A stretch of 49,103 bases of DNA from Branchiostoma floridae (GCF_000003815.2 NC_049996.1:826756-875858); one strand, 5' to 3'. Positions 1 to 11,670 are shown, counted from the stretch's first letter. Made by a program: numbers and translations. Notes: a model not told the origin generated them from the letters alone.

Positions 1-2045
1 GAAACTTTGACTCGGGCTGAAATTGATCCAGTATGTGAAAATAAGGCGAGTTCAAAAGGACATTGGTCCGTCTGAAAGGACGATTAGGTCTTCAAAAGAG
101 TCGGATCAGGTGATCGGATGTAGATAGCAAGGGTTACTGACATAGTTTCTTTAATTGGAAACCAACATGCTCAGAACTTAGCGCACTAGTAAGAAACAGT
201 CTGGCAAAGCGTTCTCTTTCTAATCTTCCTGCCTTCCCTCCTTCTTTACACCACTTCCTTTTATTATGTAATCTTTCATGTAATGTCTTCCCATCTCTGT
301 ATCACACTCACTTCATTTCATACTTTCTAGACACTTCTTTATGTAGTCTTCCTTTCCTTTTCGTGTTGCTCGATTAAAACGCTTCAGAGGAGCTTTTTCG
401 ATGCTACCTAACGAATTCCAAACTTCCATAGTCATCTAGATCTTCAAAGATGACTGACCAAAATCGGGACTTCGTTTTGTTACTTTCCAGCTCGTTCTAC
501 GTTTTGTAAAAAAAGAAAAGACTAGAGGAATAAAATGTGGAAAACGAGGGAGCAAATAAGTGATTTGTCAAACAAACCAACGACCATCTAAACTATATAC
601 CCACTATCTTATATTCTGAGAGAACAGAGAACACATTATGTACTATATATATAACGTTATATATCAGGACAATCTGAACATCATTACAAAAGACGAGAGA
701 ATCTGAGAGACGGGGCGCTGAAATAGACGCAGGAAACCGACACAATTTCACACATGGTTTGTGGGGACATCGCCACACGTGTACACATGTTCGCATTTAT
801 CTCAGAGGTAGTCTTACATAAATACTACTAGATCTAGATATAACAAGCAAGGGGCCAACTCTGGTGTAGGGTTCAGTCGTATTGCTGGCAGATTGAGGGG
901 AGCTTAATTCTGACCTGTCAGTGTGTCTGGTGTAGTACGCTGTTACAGTTGGGGCAACCGTTAACGAAGGCCCAATATACACGACGACATCAGCGTACGA
1001 CAATGTCGTACGTCCTATCGGCTGCTGTGTGTAAATCATACTCTCCAAGCAGAGGTTCAGCTCAAGATGTTTCTTCAGGCGTTTTCTATCGCTTCCTCTT
1101 TGGTACTGTTCTCTTCATGACCGCCAGTCAAACTTGAAGAAAAGGGTACAAAATAGAAAGTCTGACAAAAAACGACAAAAACGTGTAAAAAGAAATAGCC
1201 AGAGCCCAACCTCTGCCCGGAGAGAATGTAAATCGGCCAAGTTTGTCGTACGACGTACATTTTTACGACCCGTCGTACGTCTACCCTGGAGGTGGCGTAC
1301 GACAGTCCATGAAAATACCCGCCGTACGACACGGTCTGATTTACACACAGAAACGAAAATCGTCGGACGACCCCGTCGTACGCCGCTGTCGTACGTCCAA
1401 CATTTTTTTCTCGTATAAATCGGACCTAGGAAAATAAGCCGGAAAAGTGAAAAGTAGGGGTTGCCTGCCAGTTGACAAACAACCCCAAAATGGATTCACT
1501 CTCTGCCACTTCTACAGGTTATTCTTAAGTTGATTTTATAGAATGTAGGAATAGACAGGTGTGGGCTGCTACAATCAACAAGTTAAAATGACATTACAGT
1601 TTATGGACGTGTAACATAAGACCAACTTCAGGTCTGCAGGATGTAAAGCATACATAAATTGATTTTTGGTAGCTTTTAGGAACATAGGAACTTCTGTTGG
1701 GATTCTGGACAATACCGCAAAGGGACAATACATCCTTTGTTCGATATCTACCTCAGAATCAATACAATCAAAGCGAGCGTTGTGGTCGGACGACGGAGAA
1801 GCAAACTTTCGCTGGCGCCACAACCGTAGTCGAACTTGTTCTATGAGAAGACGTAGTTGTTGGAAATATCGTACTTTGACCTTTTCGTGTACTTGAAAAC
1901 CTATCGAACACAATAATGCTTTTAGTGTCCTTATCCTCGAGGACTTGTTCGTCTGTGGAACCGTCTGGCACCAAACGATTTTTTAAACTTGAAGGGTACT
2001 AGATAAAACGTTTAAAATGCCAAATATTATAATGGTTTATTGTTT
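1..2045. other. BMPER intron 2, distal part: non-coding
   Basis: No exon found on either strand. Pyrimidine-rich 215-365, AT-rich 590-660 with a TATA-repeat palindrome, a CGTACG-rich patch at 975-1402, then unremarkable sequence to the gap. One cysteine-rich minus-strand frame (796-720) was examined and rejected as a VWC exon. Confidence 0.5.
975..1402. repeat. Cluster of CGTACG / GTCGTACG palindromes
   Basis: Eight CGTACG palindromes, most within GTCGTACG or CGTACGAC, occur in about 430 bases. One pair forms GTACGACA-A-TGTCGTAC. Related sequence (CCGTACGAA, ATCGTACGACGACATACGACG) recurs near 10640-10685, and both places adjoin a segment with CTCTCCA(A)GCAGAGGTT. Probably parts of a dispersed mobile element whose ends I cannot define. 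Confidence 0.45.
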
Positions 2046-2236
2046 NNNNNNNNNNNNNNNNNNNNNNNNNNNNNNNNNNNNNNNNNNNNNNNNNNNNNNN
2101 NNNNNNNNNNNNNNNNNNNNNNNNNNNNNNNNNNNNNNNNNNNNNNNNNNNNNNNNNNNNNNNNNNNNNNNNNNNNNNNNNNNNNNNNNNNNNNNNNNNN
2201 NNNNNNNNNNNNNNNNNNNNNNNNNNNNNNNNNNNN
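2046..2236. other. Assembly gap (191 N)
   Basis: Run of N within BMPER intron 2. Sequence on the right resumes with ATCTGCTTGGAGATTACGG. Confidence 0.99.
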
Positions 2237-2360
2237 ATCTGCTTGGAGATTACGGTTTTTCGTCCTCCTTAGATCTATGCTACTCCATAGCTGATAGCTT
2301 TCTTTGTACAAACACAATAACAAGATAGTGATATTAGGTCAAGTATCCCGTTTCCCATCT

Positions 2361-2567
2361 GTAAATGCAGAAACTTTCGCGGTGGTTTAAAGTTCGCGGT
2401 TTTCGCGATGGCCGCTTCACCGCGAACTTAAACTTGACCACCACGAACATTTTCCCATGGCAGTAAGAGACTACAGTGCATGGTGCTACTGCGAACTTAA
2501 AACCACCACAAAAGCCCTCTTTCCTGTTACCGCGAAATTAAATCCCCGCGAACTTAAATGCATTTAC
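2361..2567. mobile_element. MITE with GTAAATGCA ends and internal CGCGAACTTAA motifs
   Basis: About 207 bases bounded by GTAAATGCAGAAACTTTCGC and its imperfect inverse (CCGCGAACTTAAATGCATTT). Internally it repeats TTCGCGG / CCGCGAA in both orientations, so the element can fold on itself. No coding capacity. This is a non-autonomous DNA transposon style common in marine invertebrates (family assignment not tested). Confidence 0.7.
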
Positions 2568-3046
2568 TGTAATATATAGGAACCTCACGTAGTGGAATAT
2601 TGAAACTTTACATATTCATCTATCGTTTTCCGGTTTGTATGATAAAGGCATTGTACTGTGTGGTTTTCTTATTGATAAAATGCCACACGTTTTAGGATAT
2701 CAGTTGACCTCAGGAAGGTGTGTTCCCAATCGAATCGCATGTATCAAAGGGAGCATTCTTTCTTGTCGTGCGACACTCGTGATTTCTTATCTGGTTTGCT
2801 CCTGTTCTGTCTAGGCGATGTTTTTAGATGTCTACCTAAGGATGACCGGCTTGGGTAAGCACCTATCAATGCAACTCTATCGGGGGGAGGGGGGTATGAT
2901 CTCACTGAAGCAGGGGCACGTTAGCGATTTGACAGAGCGCTCAGCGATTTTTTTCTCTTTAATAAAGGAATGTTGTTACGCTTTGTGTGTTTTGTTGTCT
3001 TTAAGCTATAGAATAATGGGTTTCATAATATTCATTGTATTGTAGA
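2568..3046. other. BMPER intron 2, no feature seen
   Basis: Non-coding, no clear repeat. A 15-base G-rich patch (GGGGGGAGGGGGG) sits at 2883-2895. Confidence 0.4.
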
Positions 3047-3295
3047 ATCGTGTTGGTGAAATGGTTAGGGTACTTGTCCCAGAACCCGAGGTACTGCGTT
3101 CAAACCCCTTGATATGCCACCGATGTTGTGTCTTTACGCGACTTTCGTCATCTCAATCTACCCAAGTGTAAAAAAGGCAAAAGGGGGTTGAAGGAGAGGG
3201 TTGGGGCTCCACTTTTCAATTCTGTGTCCTACACACAGTAGATAACAACCCACTGTCCCTACTGCCTGAAAAGTGCCACGGGACTACCTTTACCT
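3047..3295 (+). mobile_element. tRNA-derived SINE (family with 3' GGGACTACCTTTACCTT)
   Basis: tRNA-like head with A-box (TGGTGAAATGGTTAGGG) and B-box (GCGTTCAAACCCC), then a body containing CGATGTTGTGTC, TCTACCCAAGTGTAAAAAAG and ACAACCCACTGTCCCTACTGCC. Related copies or fragments occur at 14462, 15525 and 20255 (plus) and at 23850, 29990 and 36720 (minus). Confidence 0.65.
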
Positions 3296-6200
3296 TATGT
3301 TTTCAATTTTGCTTTTCCCACAGAAGATGCGTTATTCACACATTGAAAGTTGTTGTCATGCAGCTTTCTGTAAATGTCACAAACATTGGCAACATCAAAG
3401 GCGGTCAATTAGGTATGCACGTGAAGTCGTCCTAACTGTTTACTTGTTTAAGAAAACTCAGCTTTACCGGTTTTAAGGTGAGCTCTTCGCATACGAGCTT
3501 CAAAGGGTGTGGACTGATTGTTCTAAAGAGGAAAGTTTTTAAAACTTTGAAATACACTCAAATATGTGAACAAAAAAATTCAAATTACGCAGAATGGTAT
3601 TGTTGGAATCTCAAATCAGGTATCCAGCTGTTTAATCACTATAACCACGACTTGGTGTACACCGTTACAATGAGAACTTGTCCTTGAAATCAGTACTCTA
3701 AATGATTTACGTTGCTATTCCACATTTTCCCGATAAATTCTATTGAAAACGACTTTTTCGTTGTCTTGTATGTCTGTTTGTATTTCAATATTTTTCTTCT
3801 TTCTCTCTTTGTGTCTCTGTTTTCTTTGTGTCTTTCAGTCAATCGTTCTTTCTTTCTTGGAAGCATCCTGTCACCTTTCCAAACTAGCCTCCTTCACAGC
3901 CTTCTTGGAGCGCTAGCCTTTTGGGAGGGGGGGGGGGGGGGGGCTGATTCGCAATTTCTAACATAATGGGCCAGGTTCTTATGCCACTAGTGGGTGCCGA
4001 CACGACCTTCCCGCATACGAACCTTGACATATATGTTGAAAATCGCAAACCAGCGCTCCAGTGACCTTAGAAGGCTGCGAATGAGGCTATTTCAAGACCC
4101 GGCCCAATCCAAACGAAGTACCCAAAACTGGCGACAGTCTCCAATCGCAGGCTCCCCTCTCATCAGAGCTCGGAACCAGGCCTCACATGGGATTCAATTA
4201 ACAGTCCGACTTGAGGAAAGGGGGCTTTAAATGGACTATCCTAATGAACAGTTGTGATTTGTTTCTGATCCAGATTCAGACTACGGGGCCTCCTGTCTTT
4301 TATGTCAGTCGTAATTTAGCCTCTAGGGAGACCATTTAGCTATTGTTGATAGAGTTATAAAAGCGAGAAAAGCTTTTTTTTCTAAATATTGTTATTACAT
4401 CAAAAGCTAAACTTTGACGGTCGCGCAAGAGATTATCTAATACATGTAGATATTATGGGAATATCTAAATATTTGGATAAGTTTCACACCGATAGATGCA
4501 CCTCAACTTTGCACATGAAATTGACAGATGCGTTTTGCATGAACTTGTTACCACAGCTGATTGGTCGTCTGAAAGTGACGTTACGTGACGTCATATCGCA
4601 TCTTCACCTGCAGCTCGGGACAAACCATGCCTGTATCCCATACACCCACCCCAAGCCACCAGTAACGAAAGGTCCCTCCAATATGAAATCGTTTTCACAT
4701 CAAGTAGGGGCATTAATTTCATTAGGCAGCAATCCAGGGCCATGTGGGGGTTGGGTGTACATTATAGCTCAGAGATTACCTCTTACACCACTTTTGGTAG
4801 GTTTTTCCCAAGCCTGTGGCGCTATTCAAACATATATAATCTCCGCTACAAAGTTTGAACAACACATGAGTCAGTTTCCTCGCTGTGAAATGGACATACC
4901 CATGGCATTAAACCCGCAAATTTTTCGAATGTCCCCCTTAAGCTTCCTAATCCGTTACCTTGAATTATAATATGTCCTTTGCGGTGTAACCGATATCCTA
5001 AAAAAATACAACCTAGAGCTAAGTAGACCCAAAATAGACACCTCTTTTTACAACCATACTGTAAAGGAACGCCAGAAATGGGAATTGTAGGCAATTTGTG
5101 GATTGTAACAATGGGTTAAGTGGATGTAATGATACGTTATTTGCAGACAAGGCGCTCGATACGTGACCTCGGCGCCCCCGTGTCGTTGGCTTTGTTTCTC
5201 TGTCGCTAGCCCTCGTGTAGGTTTCATCGTCAATTTCAATCTTCTATTTGTCAGTGTCACATGACGCCCCATTGAAACTAACAGATGTAATTTACTAAGT
5301 CAATATCATATACACTGTAAAAATAACGCATGGTACTCGTGAACCGGAAAAAAGCAAGACTTAGAAGAACACATTTTTTTAAAATGAAATCTTGATATTT
5401 TTTCGTCTCTTTTTTAATTGCTTAATTGTCATGACGTATTATGTCTAATTAACATTTTTAGGTTAATAAAACATTTTAATCCAAATGAGAGTTAACTTGC
5501 TAAGGTCTAGACATACATTTAACCAAATTTTACATAATGTACCAGTTGATTATTTTTACACTTCAAACATAAATTACTGTGCGTCTAAATTGTGGGAAAA
5601 TTTCTTCCCAAATAACCATGGGAAAAATAGACACTTGTTATTACTAGTCTTTAAAAAAGTCCCTAGAGAAAAAAATTACTGTAGTCGCAAAATATAAAAA
5701 ATGTAGTTTTCATAAATGTGAATTCTTATTAGAATGAGTCGTTAGAAGATTATGGTAAAATTAGACGTTCCTCGTATGAGAGCATGTTTTGGTAAGTCAT
5801 TGGCATTGGCGTCCTTTCTAAGGACAATTATACTATTGTAATAATAGACCCCTAACACTGATCTTTCCGCCTCCCGGTTTGTTTGAGGAGCAGCCCAGGT
5901 AAGTGACACAAAGGTGTCTACACAGGTAAAGGTGTGTTCCATTCACCTGCGAAGGTGTACCCTTTTCAGCGCTCTCTTATCTCACCTTACGGGGCACAAA
6001 GAGCGCAATGCCGCCGACAATACTCGCCAAGGCGCTCGCGTAATCACACCTAAACGTCGGGCCATACATTGAAACAGTACAGGTAATTACAGGTAAAAAG
6101 CCTGAATGCCATTGTTTACTGAGCGAAGCTTAAGAAAACAAGAGGCGAGTTGAGAAGCGAGACGGCGCCCGGTCGAGTAGTTGGGCGGGGAAAAAAACCG

Positions 6201-7816
6201 GGTACACACGACCGAGAGTCTAGCCCCGTCCATGCAGACGCCTTGCTTCATTTGCACTGAAATTAACACTGATAATTAGCGACGGCGCTCTGACCAAGAC
6301 GACAGACCACTTTTCGCATAGCCCACTACGCTTGGCTGGACATTGGAATCGTAGCTGGCGTGCAGCAAACGACCATGTCTGACAGGTAGCGCTTTCTTCG
6401 GCGACGGTAGCTGGCGCCAGGAGCATTTCAACAACTCTAGCCCCTTCATGCGTTATTCACAGCCTCCACAACGACAATTACCAACCAAATCACTAGATAA
6501 GGATCCCATACAGAGCGCTAAAGTTTCAACCATACGCAAGAAAAGAAGTCTACCCCCCAAACTCGCTGCATACCTTTCTAAACAATTCGCACACCAGGTG
6601 GCGCTCTAAGCATAATCCTACACAACCAATTTATCCACATATTTCTTCCACAGAACTAAGACAAATTTCACCATTATCGTACAAAGATTAAGACGAGTGA
6701 AATGTACACACAACGAGTGTAATCTAGAGGATTTGAATTGCCGCTATGGCGTCTAGCTCTGCTCATAATAAAACAACTTGTCTTACATTTGTCGAACCCC
6801 TACAGTTCACACTGAGCACACGAACGCCCGGTACTTGTAGTAGGTCAACTAGTCTGTCCCTTTTAAATAGGACTGTCGCATTGAAATCTTTACACAAAAT
6901 ACAAACCCACACTCTAACCTTGGTACATGTCAAACCTTACGTCTAAGTTTCAATTACAAAGTTCATTTCGCTTTCACCAAATGTCAGATGACATTTAGAC
7001 GATGGCCTTAAGCATTCGATAAGGGTAGAGAAAATGGGAAGAGACACAGTTGCAAAAGGCACGGAGAAAACCAGTCGAGTGAGTGTGATAGGATAAATTT
7101 CTATGTTCCAAACAGTGACAACATTCATGGCATATGCAAGCTACGGTCATAAGGTTTAGAATCGTCTGACACATATTTAACAACATAAGGTAGATATCAA
7201 GATAATTCTTATACTGTAGAATTGTTTATTTTTTGTTTGGGGTAAAACAATGGTGTCTGGGATGTGTCTGAGAGGTACCTTGATCAAATATTAGGGGACA
7301 TTCCTTTTCGTCTAAGTAGCTACTGGTCCTATATAACAAGTGACAGTTTGATTCTGAAGTGGTGACACTGTTTCCGATATGGCCTGACAGATACTTTGTA
7401 CATTAGAACTATGTCAAAACCACAAAACGCCCTTACTACAGTGTAGATATATGTATAGGTAGAACATACCATTCTTTGCAACCGGCCAAACCAATGTGTA
7501 AACAGTCCTTTATGTATAAGTATTGGGGTATCAGTTTGTAGCTATCTGTAATATTCATATTCTTTATTCTTATTTTATAAAGATTTTATAGCAACCATTT
7601 TGGACAAAAAGATCGCCAATTTTGCACTGTTTACGCATAATCCTTTTGTTAGGACGGTTTATGTCATAATTTACAAAACTTTATCAACTGGCAATTTAAG
7701 TTCATAGCTGAAAGTGGGCAGAAGAGGATGTTTATGTATTTCTCAACGCTAACAAATTGTGAATTCTTACGCCTGCTAGTAGCAATGGAACTTGTGGTCT
7801 TCAATCATTGGAACAT
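3296..7816. other. BMPER intron 2, proximal part: non-coding
   Basis: No VWC exon recognised. Contains a G18 homopolymer near 3927-3944, a 190-codon open frame at 4389-4970 without an ATG at its start, a GC-richer block at 5800-6640 and AT-rich sequence 7190-7680. A T-box-like motif cluster lies at 5912-6051. Confidence 0.5.
5912..6051. promoter_or_regulatory. Candidate enhancer: T-box half-site cluster in BMPER intron 2
   Basis: AGGTGT occurs at 5912, 5930 and 5953 on the plus strand, and TCACACCT (inverse of AGGTGTGA, the canonical T-box half-site) at 6044. An E-box CACCTG lies at 5945. Four half-sites in 140 bases, about 2 kb into intron 2, in a locally GC-richer non-repetitive block. Function is inferred only from motif density. 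Confidence 0.3.
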
Positions 7817-8103
7817 AAAAGTACCACATTTCAGATGGGATTGTTGTAGAATTCACGAAAGCGTTTGATAATGTTTACTGTTTATAAATAAAGTATCTTA
7901 CCAGACAGATGCGGCAAAAAGTGCCGCATTTCAATGGGGAATGTTGTGGACTTCACCATGGCATTTGATAATGTCTACAAATAAAGTGACCTCCCAGACA
8001 GATACAGCAAAAAAGTACCACATTTCGATGGGGATGGTTGTAGATTTCGCAAAGGCGTTTGATAATGTTTATAAATAAAATGACTTACCAGACAGATACA
8101 ACT
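7817..8103. repeat. Tandem array (~94-100 bp unit, ~3 copies) overlapping BMPER exon 2 donor
   Basis: Units begin near 7817, 7917 and 8011 and share GTACCACATTTC, GCGTTTGATAATGTTTA, ATAAATAAAGT and CCAGACAGAT. On the minus strand each unit repeats the end of exon 2 plus its donor. The outer units carry CTG|GTAAG; the middle has a mutated CTGGGAGG. The unit nearest the exon supplies the real splice site. Confidence 0.85.
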
Positions 8104-8174
8104 GATGCAGGGATCGAAAGCGATGAGTGGTATGATCACAGGCTCTCCCTCGTTCCTGCAAGTCGCAATCGAAC
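8089..8174 (-). CDS. BMPER: BMPER exon 2: start of VWC domain 1
   Basis: 86 bases, phase 1 in and 0 out, after the pyrimidine-rich acceptor CTTCCCCTCCTAG and before donor CTG|GTAAGT. Encodes TCRNEGEPVIIPLIAFDPCI then SCICL, with four cysteines spaced as in the BMPER VWC1. Its last dozen bases and the donor lie inside a tandem repeat that continues into the intron (7817-8103). Confidence 0.9.
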
Positions 8175-8683
8175 CTAGGAGGGGAAGTTGGTTGTTTCTT
8201 TGCTATTTCAGTATTTCACGCTGGAGTAACATAAGCAAACATGGAGAAATTTCGCGAACTTTATGGTACTTTTATAAGGACCACCCTTTTTGTACGGAAA
8301 CATTAAAAAGGTAGTGTATGCCACTGTAATAGTTAAGTGCAAACCGTTTTAAACAGTCAACTAAAGTTAAGGTCTGTGATAAAAGCGAAGGAAAACGATG
8401 TGGCTGTGTGTTGTATAGTAACAACAAACACCACATGTCAGTAGTGACTTGTTAGCACGATGTCCTACTGTGAACTTGCGAACGCCGCTCACAACAACCG
8501 GTGACCGTGTTCCCGACACATGTGCTAGTTTGCCCCGCAGGCATGTGAGTTATGCTCACCAGATATAAGCTGCGTTCTTCCCACCGGCGAGATGATGCAC
8601 AAAACTACGGCGGTGAGAAGCGAGGCCGCCCGAAGAAGTCCAAGCGCCGGTACGGTGAAACCGGTCGGGGCTGCGGCGTCCAT
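8089..8683 (-). CDS. BMPER: BMPER / crossveinless-2, first two coding exons (5' partial gene)
   Basis: BMPER (BMP-binding endothelial regulator, crossveinless-2) is a secreted protein with five VWC domains, a VWD domain and a TIL domain; it binds BMPs and Chordin outside the cell. Only the N-terminus is in the window. Exon 1 (8683-8560) encodes a signal peptide ending GRTQLIS. Exon 2 (8174-8089) gives GSIATCRNEGEPVIIPLIAF and DPCISCICL. The spliced join reads ISGSIATCRNEGEP, against human LTGSVAKCENEGEV. The C-rich PCxxCxC pattern then matches human NPCIMCVCL at the start of VWC1. The identification is from recalled family sequence plus position: BMPER is the neighbour of BBS9 in vertebrates, in this orientation. 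Exon 3 (rest of VWC1) was not found in 1-8088, so intron 2 exceeds 8 kb and the rest lies off the left edge. The promoter lies in CpG-rich DNA. Confidence 0.9.
8560..8683 (-). CDS. BMPER: BMPER exon 1: start codon and signal peptide
   Basis: 124 coding bases, phase 1 out, donor CTG|GTGAGC. The ATG at 8683-8681 has G at -3 and G at +4. The product begins MDAAAPTGF, has a hydrophobic core LLRAASLLTAVVLCII, and ends PVGRTQLIS, a typical cleavable signal peptide of about 35-40 residues. An in-frame ATG at 8704 would add seven residues (MCSARSA). The frame stays open to 8731, but that codon is GTG. Confidence 0.85.
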
Positions 8684-9230
8684 AGCTGAGCGAGCCGAAC
8701 ACATGTCCTCGAGTAGCTGGGAAGAAAACACCGGAAAATCCCGAGATGATCACGCCTGCGAGAGAGTTGATCGCTTGTCGTAGTGGCTAGTGTTACTCTG
8801 ACCGAGAAATACACGGGGTTAAGTTCCAAAATCCCGGGTTGGGTGACACCGCGCGGGTTGGTCCATACACTTCGGGACTGGACGGCGGAGAACACCGACG
8901 GAGCTGCGACTCCCTCTCGTTGGTGGTCTCGAGCTCGGGGGAGTGTCTGCGTACGAGAGCACCTGTGGTACTGGCCGGTGAAAGTGACTGTATTTTGGAA
9001 ATCGGCCCGGCACAGAAACCTGTTGTTGTTGTAACTGGCGGCGGGGAGGGTTCAGGGGAGGGGCGAAGGAGCCGCACTGCCGTATGGATCCTTCAATCAA
9101 GGTTGACAAACGGCTGGAGAGGCCTGAGGGCGGGCGGGAGCGAGCTGGCGGTGGGCGGGCCGACTAGGGGGCCACTGCGGGGTGCTCCGTCGGGGGAGGG
9201 GCCGCCCGTCCCCTGCTTGTTGTTACGGTC
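8590..9230 (-). promoter_or_regulatory. CpG-rich promoter region of BMPER
   Basis: A GC- and CpG-rich block in otherwise AT-rich DNA. It overlaps the BMPER start codon and extends about 550 bases upstream on the minus strand, ending in a G-rich segment (9120-9220). No TATA box is evident. The transcription start cannot be placed from sequence alone. Long open frames here on both strands are by-products of base composition. Confidence 0.65.
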
Positions 9231-11518
9231 AATCACGAAAGCAAATAACGACATAAAAAGTAGCTTCCTATCAAAACGTGTCAGTCCACCACGTGTACTG
9301 AGAGAAAAGGGATATTTGACTTTCTTTCGAAACGCAAATAACTTTACGATCGCTCCCTTAGGTAGTCGTCCGACCCTACAATATTGTCAAACAAAACAAT
9401 TCAAATATAATATTGATAAGGGAAGAGGGGGGCAATATCAACACACTGACTGCACGCCTAGTTTCTGTGGGAATTGTTTACACAAAGCGCCAAACGTAGT
9501 AACAAAACCATTCACAAACTTGAAATCTTATTTGCTGCCTTTTCAATTTTATGATTAAGTGTTTTCTTGTCCTTGATCATGCCTCGCTTTGTTTGCTTGG
9601 GTTGTGTTTTGTTTTTTCTTTGACCAAACGTTACCGCATGTCGTCAGGTCAAACAATTGTTCTTGCACCGAGCGACTCTAACTCAAAACGGTTCGAGCAA
9701 TTTCTGAAACGTGAATTTTCTAAAGTAGGAAGTGTTTGTGATGACTTCCGTGAACACATTTTTGGCGTTTAAGCCCATACAACGAAATCTCTGTGTACAA
9801 AATACATACATGTACCTTGTCAAGGACACACGTTTTTTCGCGCACTAGTGACTCGGACACAACTGCCAGCAATTATATATTTGGCGTGAAATGGCCATGC
9901 GGCGTGTTTGTCCACTTGTCTCGACAAGGCGATCAAGTTACCCAAACCCTCCGCACAACAGACAATTAGCAAGGAAGGCATTTTTGCCGCCACGAAACTA
10001 TTTTCAAATCACCGTTTTTGTTAACGGTATAACATTGGCGCTGAAGAAAAGGCGACATACATTTTACACGTGTGCATAAATGTTGAAAATTTTGCACTGT
10101 GAAATGTTTGGCAATGACATTATATATAACATTGCTTAGACCAAGGACGATATATAGCGTCCCTGTTTAGACATATGAATGATAGCATATATGGGATACG
10201 TTTCTGTTCCAGGATATTGAATAATCACTTCTCTTTGAACACAATGTTCCGAGTGTTCTTTTTTTACTAAATTTCATATTGTGTATACTTTGTTATCAAT
10301 AAAAGGTTACGTTTGATGAAAATATTTCTTTATGTCTGATATTAAAATATTTCTTTATGTCTGATATAAGTGTCATGTCACACGTTGTTTACGACAACAA
10401 GTAAAGGGGACATTCTTGAGATAACCATGGAGGTGTCGCACGGAATCTTGCGACCCCAAAAATATCGTAGAAGTCTGGTTCTACTCTCCAGCAGAGGTTA
10501 GGCTCCGGTTGGTTTTTGGCGTCTTTTCATGCATATTTTGTCAAAATTCTGTTTTACCCACCGTCTTGATAAAATGCCAAAGATATGCTTAGAAAGTGGT
10601 TCGCTTTTGACATCTCGCTGGAAATTCCTACACCAAAAATACCGTACGAATATGAACATCAAAATCGTACGACGACATACGACGAATCTGTGTGACCGCA
10701 CCGTAATTTCTACCCCCCCTATCAAAATGTTACGGTGGTAGCTCCCACTCCTAAAATCTCGACCTTTGCTTCCCCTACTTGTACTGGCGATATTTACCTT
10801 GTTAAAGATCAGTTGTTCATCTCGTCAGAGGTGTTTGTTTCATACACACGCGGGTCACCTCCTCTCATTAGTTACCTACGTCTTTATTCTGAGCCTTAGA
10901 AGAAACATAACCTCCGTAAGACCCCTTGGTAGACATTTAGACTCTCACAAGGACCAAGAAAGCTTAGAGGTCTTAGAGAAGACTTTGAACGCGTCTTTAC
11001 AACAGGAAAAGGTTGAAGCTAGGCGATTTTGGAGGGTTATGATCTAGACACAGTCTGGTCGAGTCGGCATTTTCTCTTATCGAAATTCATGATCACCACA
11101 GGAAAAAAGGATTCAGATATTCGAATTTTCTAGTAGACAGTGTAATAGACACAACCTGGTCAAGTCGGAATTTTCTCGTAGTAGGAAAAAGAAGATATAG
11201 ATATAGGGATTTTTACGTTACTAATGTAGAGTATAATTGATTGATATGTTGATTATGATAAGTATAACTGTGTCAGTCTGAAATAAGGTAACGATTGATT
11301 TGAAATTAATGAAGTATCATTGCATCGGCAGTGTCCGTTTTATCCTGAGTATCTGGTCGAGTATCGACAAGGGAACAGTCCAGAAAGTTGCACTTCAATC
11401 GTATACGAAATTCCTATTCCTATCATACGTCCTAGTCTATAAAACATGTAGCGTATAGCAAAGATTACAATTTTGCTATCACTCAAAGAAATTTGTTTGA
11501 AGAAACTACCCAATTCGC

Positions 11519-11670
11519 CTTGTTTTCGTAATCCCAGACTTAGATCAGGAGAGCTTGAGTGTACTTCCGTCTTGTTTTGCTAATCCTAAGACTTGGATTA
11601 CAAGTGGTCGAGTGTGGTTTGTCCTTGTTTTCTGTAATCCCAGATTTGGATGAGAAGTGGTTGAAGAGTA
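11519..11670. repeat. Degenerate tandem repeat, ~55 bp unit, 3 copies
   Basis: Three diverged units share TAATCC(C/T)AGA(C/T)TT(A/G)GAT, GTGG and CTTGTTTT: GTAATCCCAGACTTAGATCA, CTAATCCTAAGACTTGGATT and GTAATCCCAGATTTGGATGA. Confidence 0.55.

Noticed and set aside
593-796. Cysteine-rich minus-strand frame (RTCVHVWRCPHKPCVKLC) as a possible BMPER VWC exon
   Set aside because: An in-frame stop sits directly before it, no AG acceptor is in reach, and the diagnostic CC..C pair of VWC domains is missing.
4389-4970. 193-codon plus-strand open frame in BMPER intron 2
   Set aside because: It starts at a TTG rather than ATG, shows no recognisable domain, and has no clear splice or promoter context. 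Possibly a decayed repeat; not enough to call a gene.
5985-6065. Minus-strand segment GTTTAG ... GTGCCCC|GTAAGG resembling an exon (CDYASALASIVGGIALFVP)
   Set aside because: It has acceptor and donor look-alikes, but no similarity to BMPER, and it does not supply the VWC cysteines expected for exon 3.
6220-6426. Minus-strand frame with C..CP..C spacing as a BMPER exon
   Set aside because: Cysteine spacing does not fit VWC, and no acceptor/donor pair of compatible phase flanks it.
8705-8731. Upstream start for BMPER at 8731
   Set aside because: The codon there is GTG. The ATG at 8683 has the better context and gives a standard signal peptide.
8839-9558. 239-codon plus-strand open frame
   Set aside because: It lies in the CpG-rich BMPER promoter, has low-complexity G/R/S-rich composition in its first half and no recognisable domain; stops are rare there because the DNA is GC-rich.
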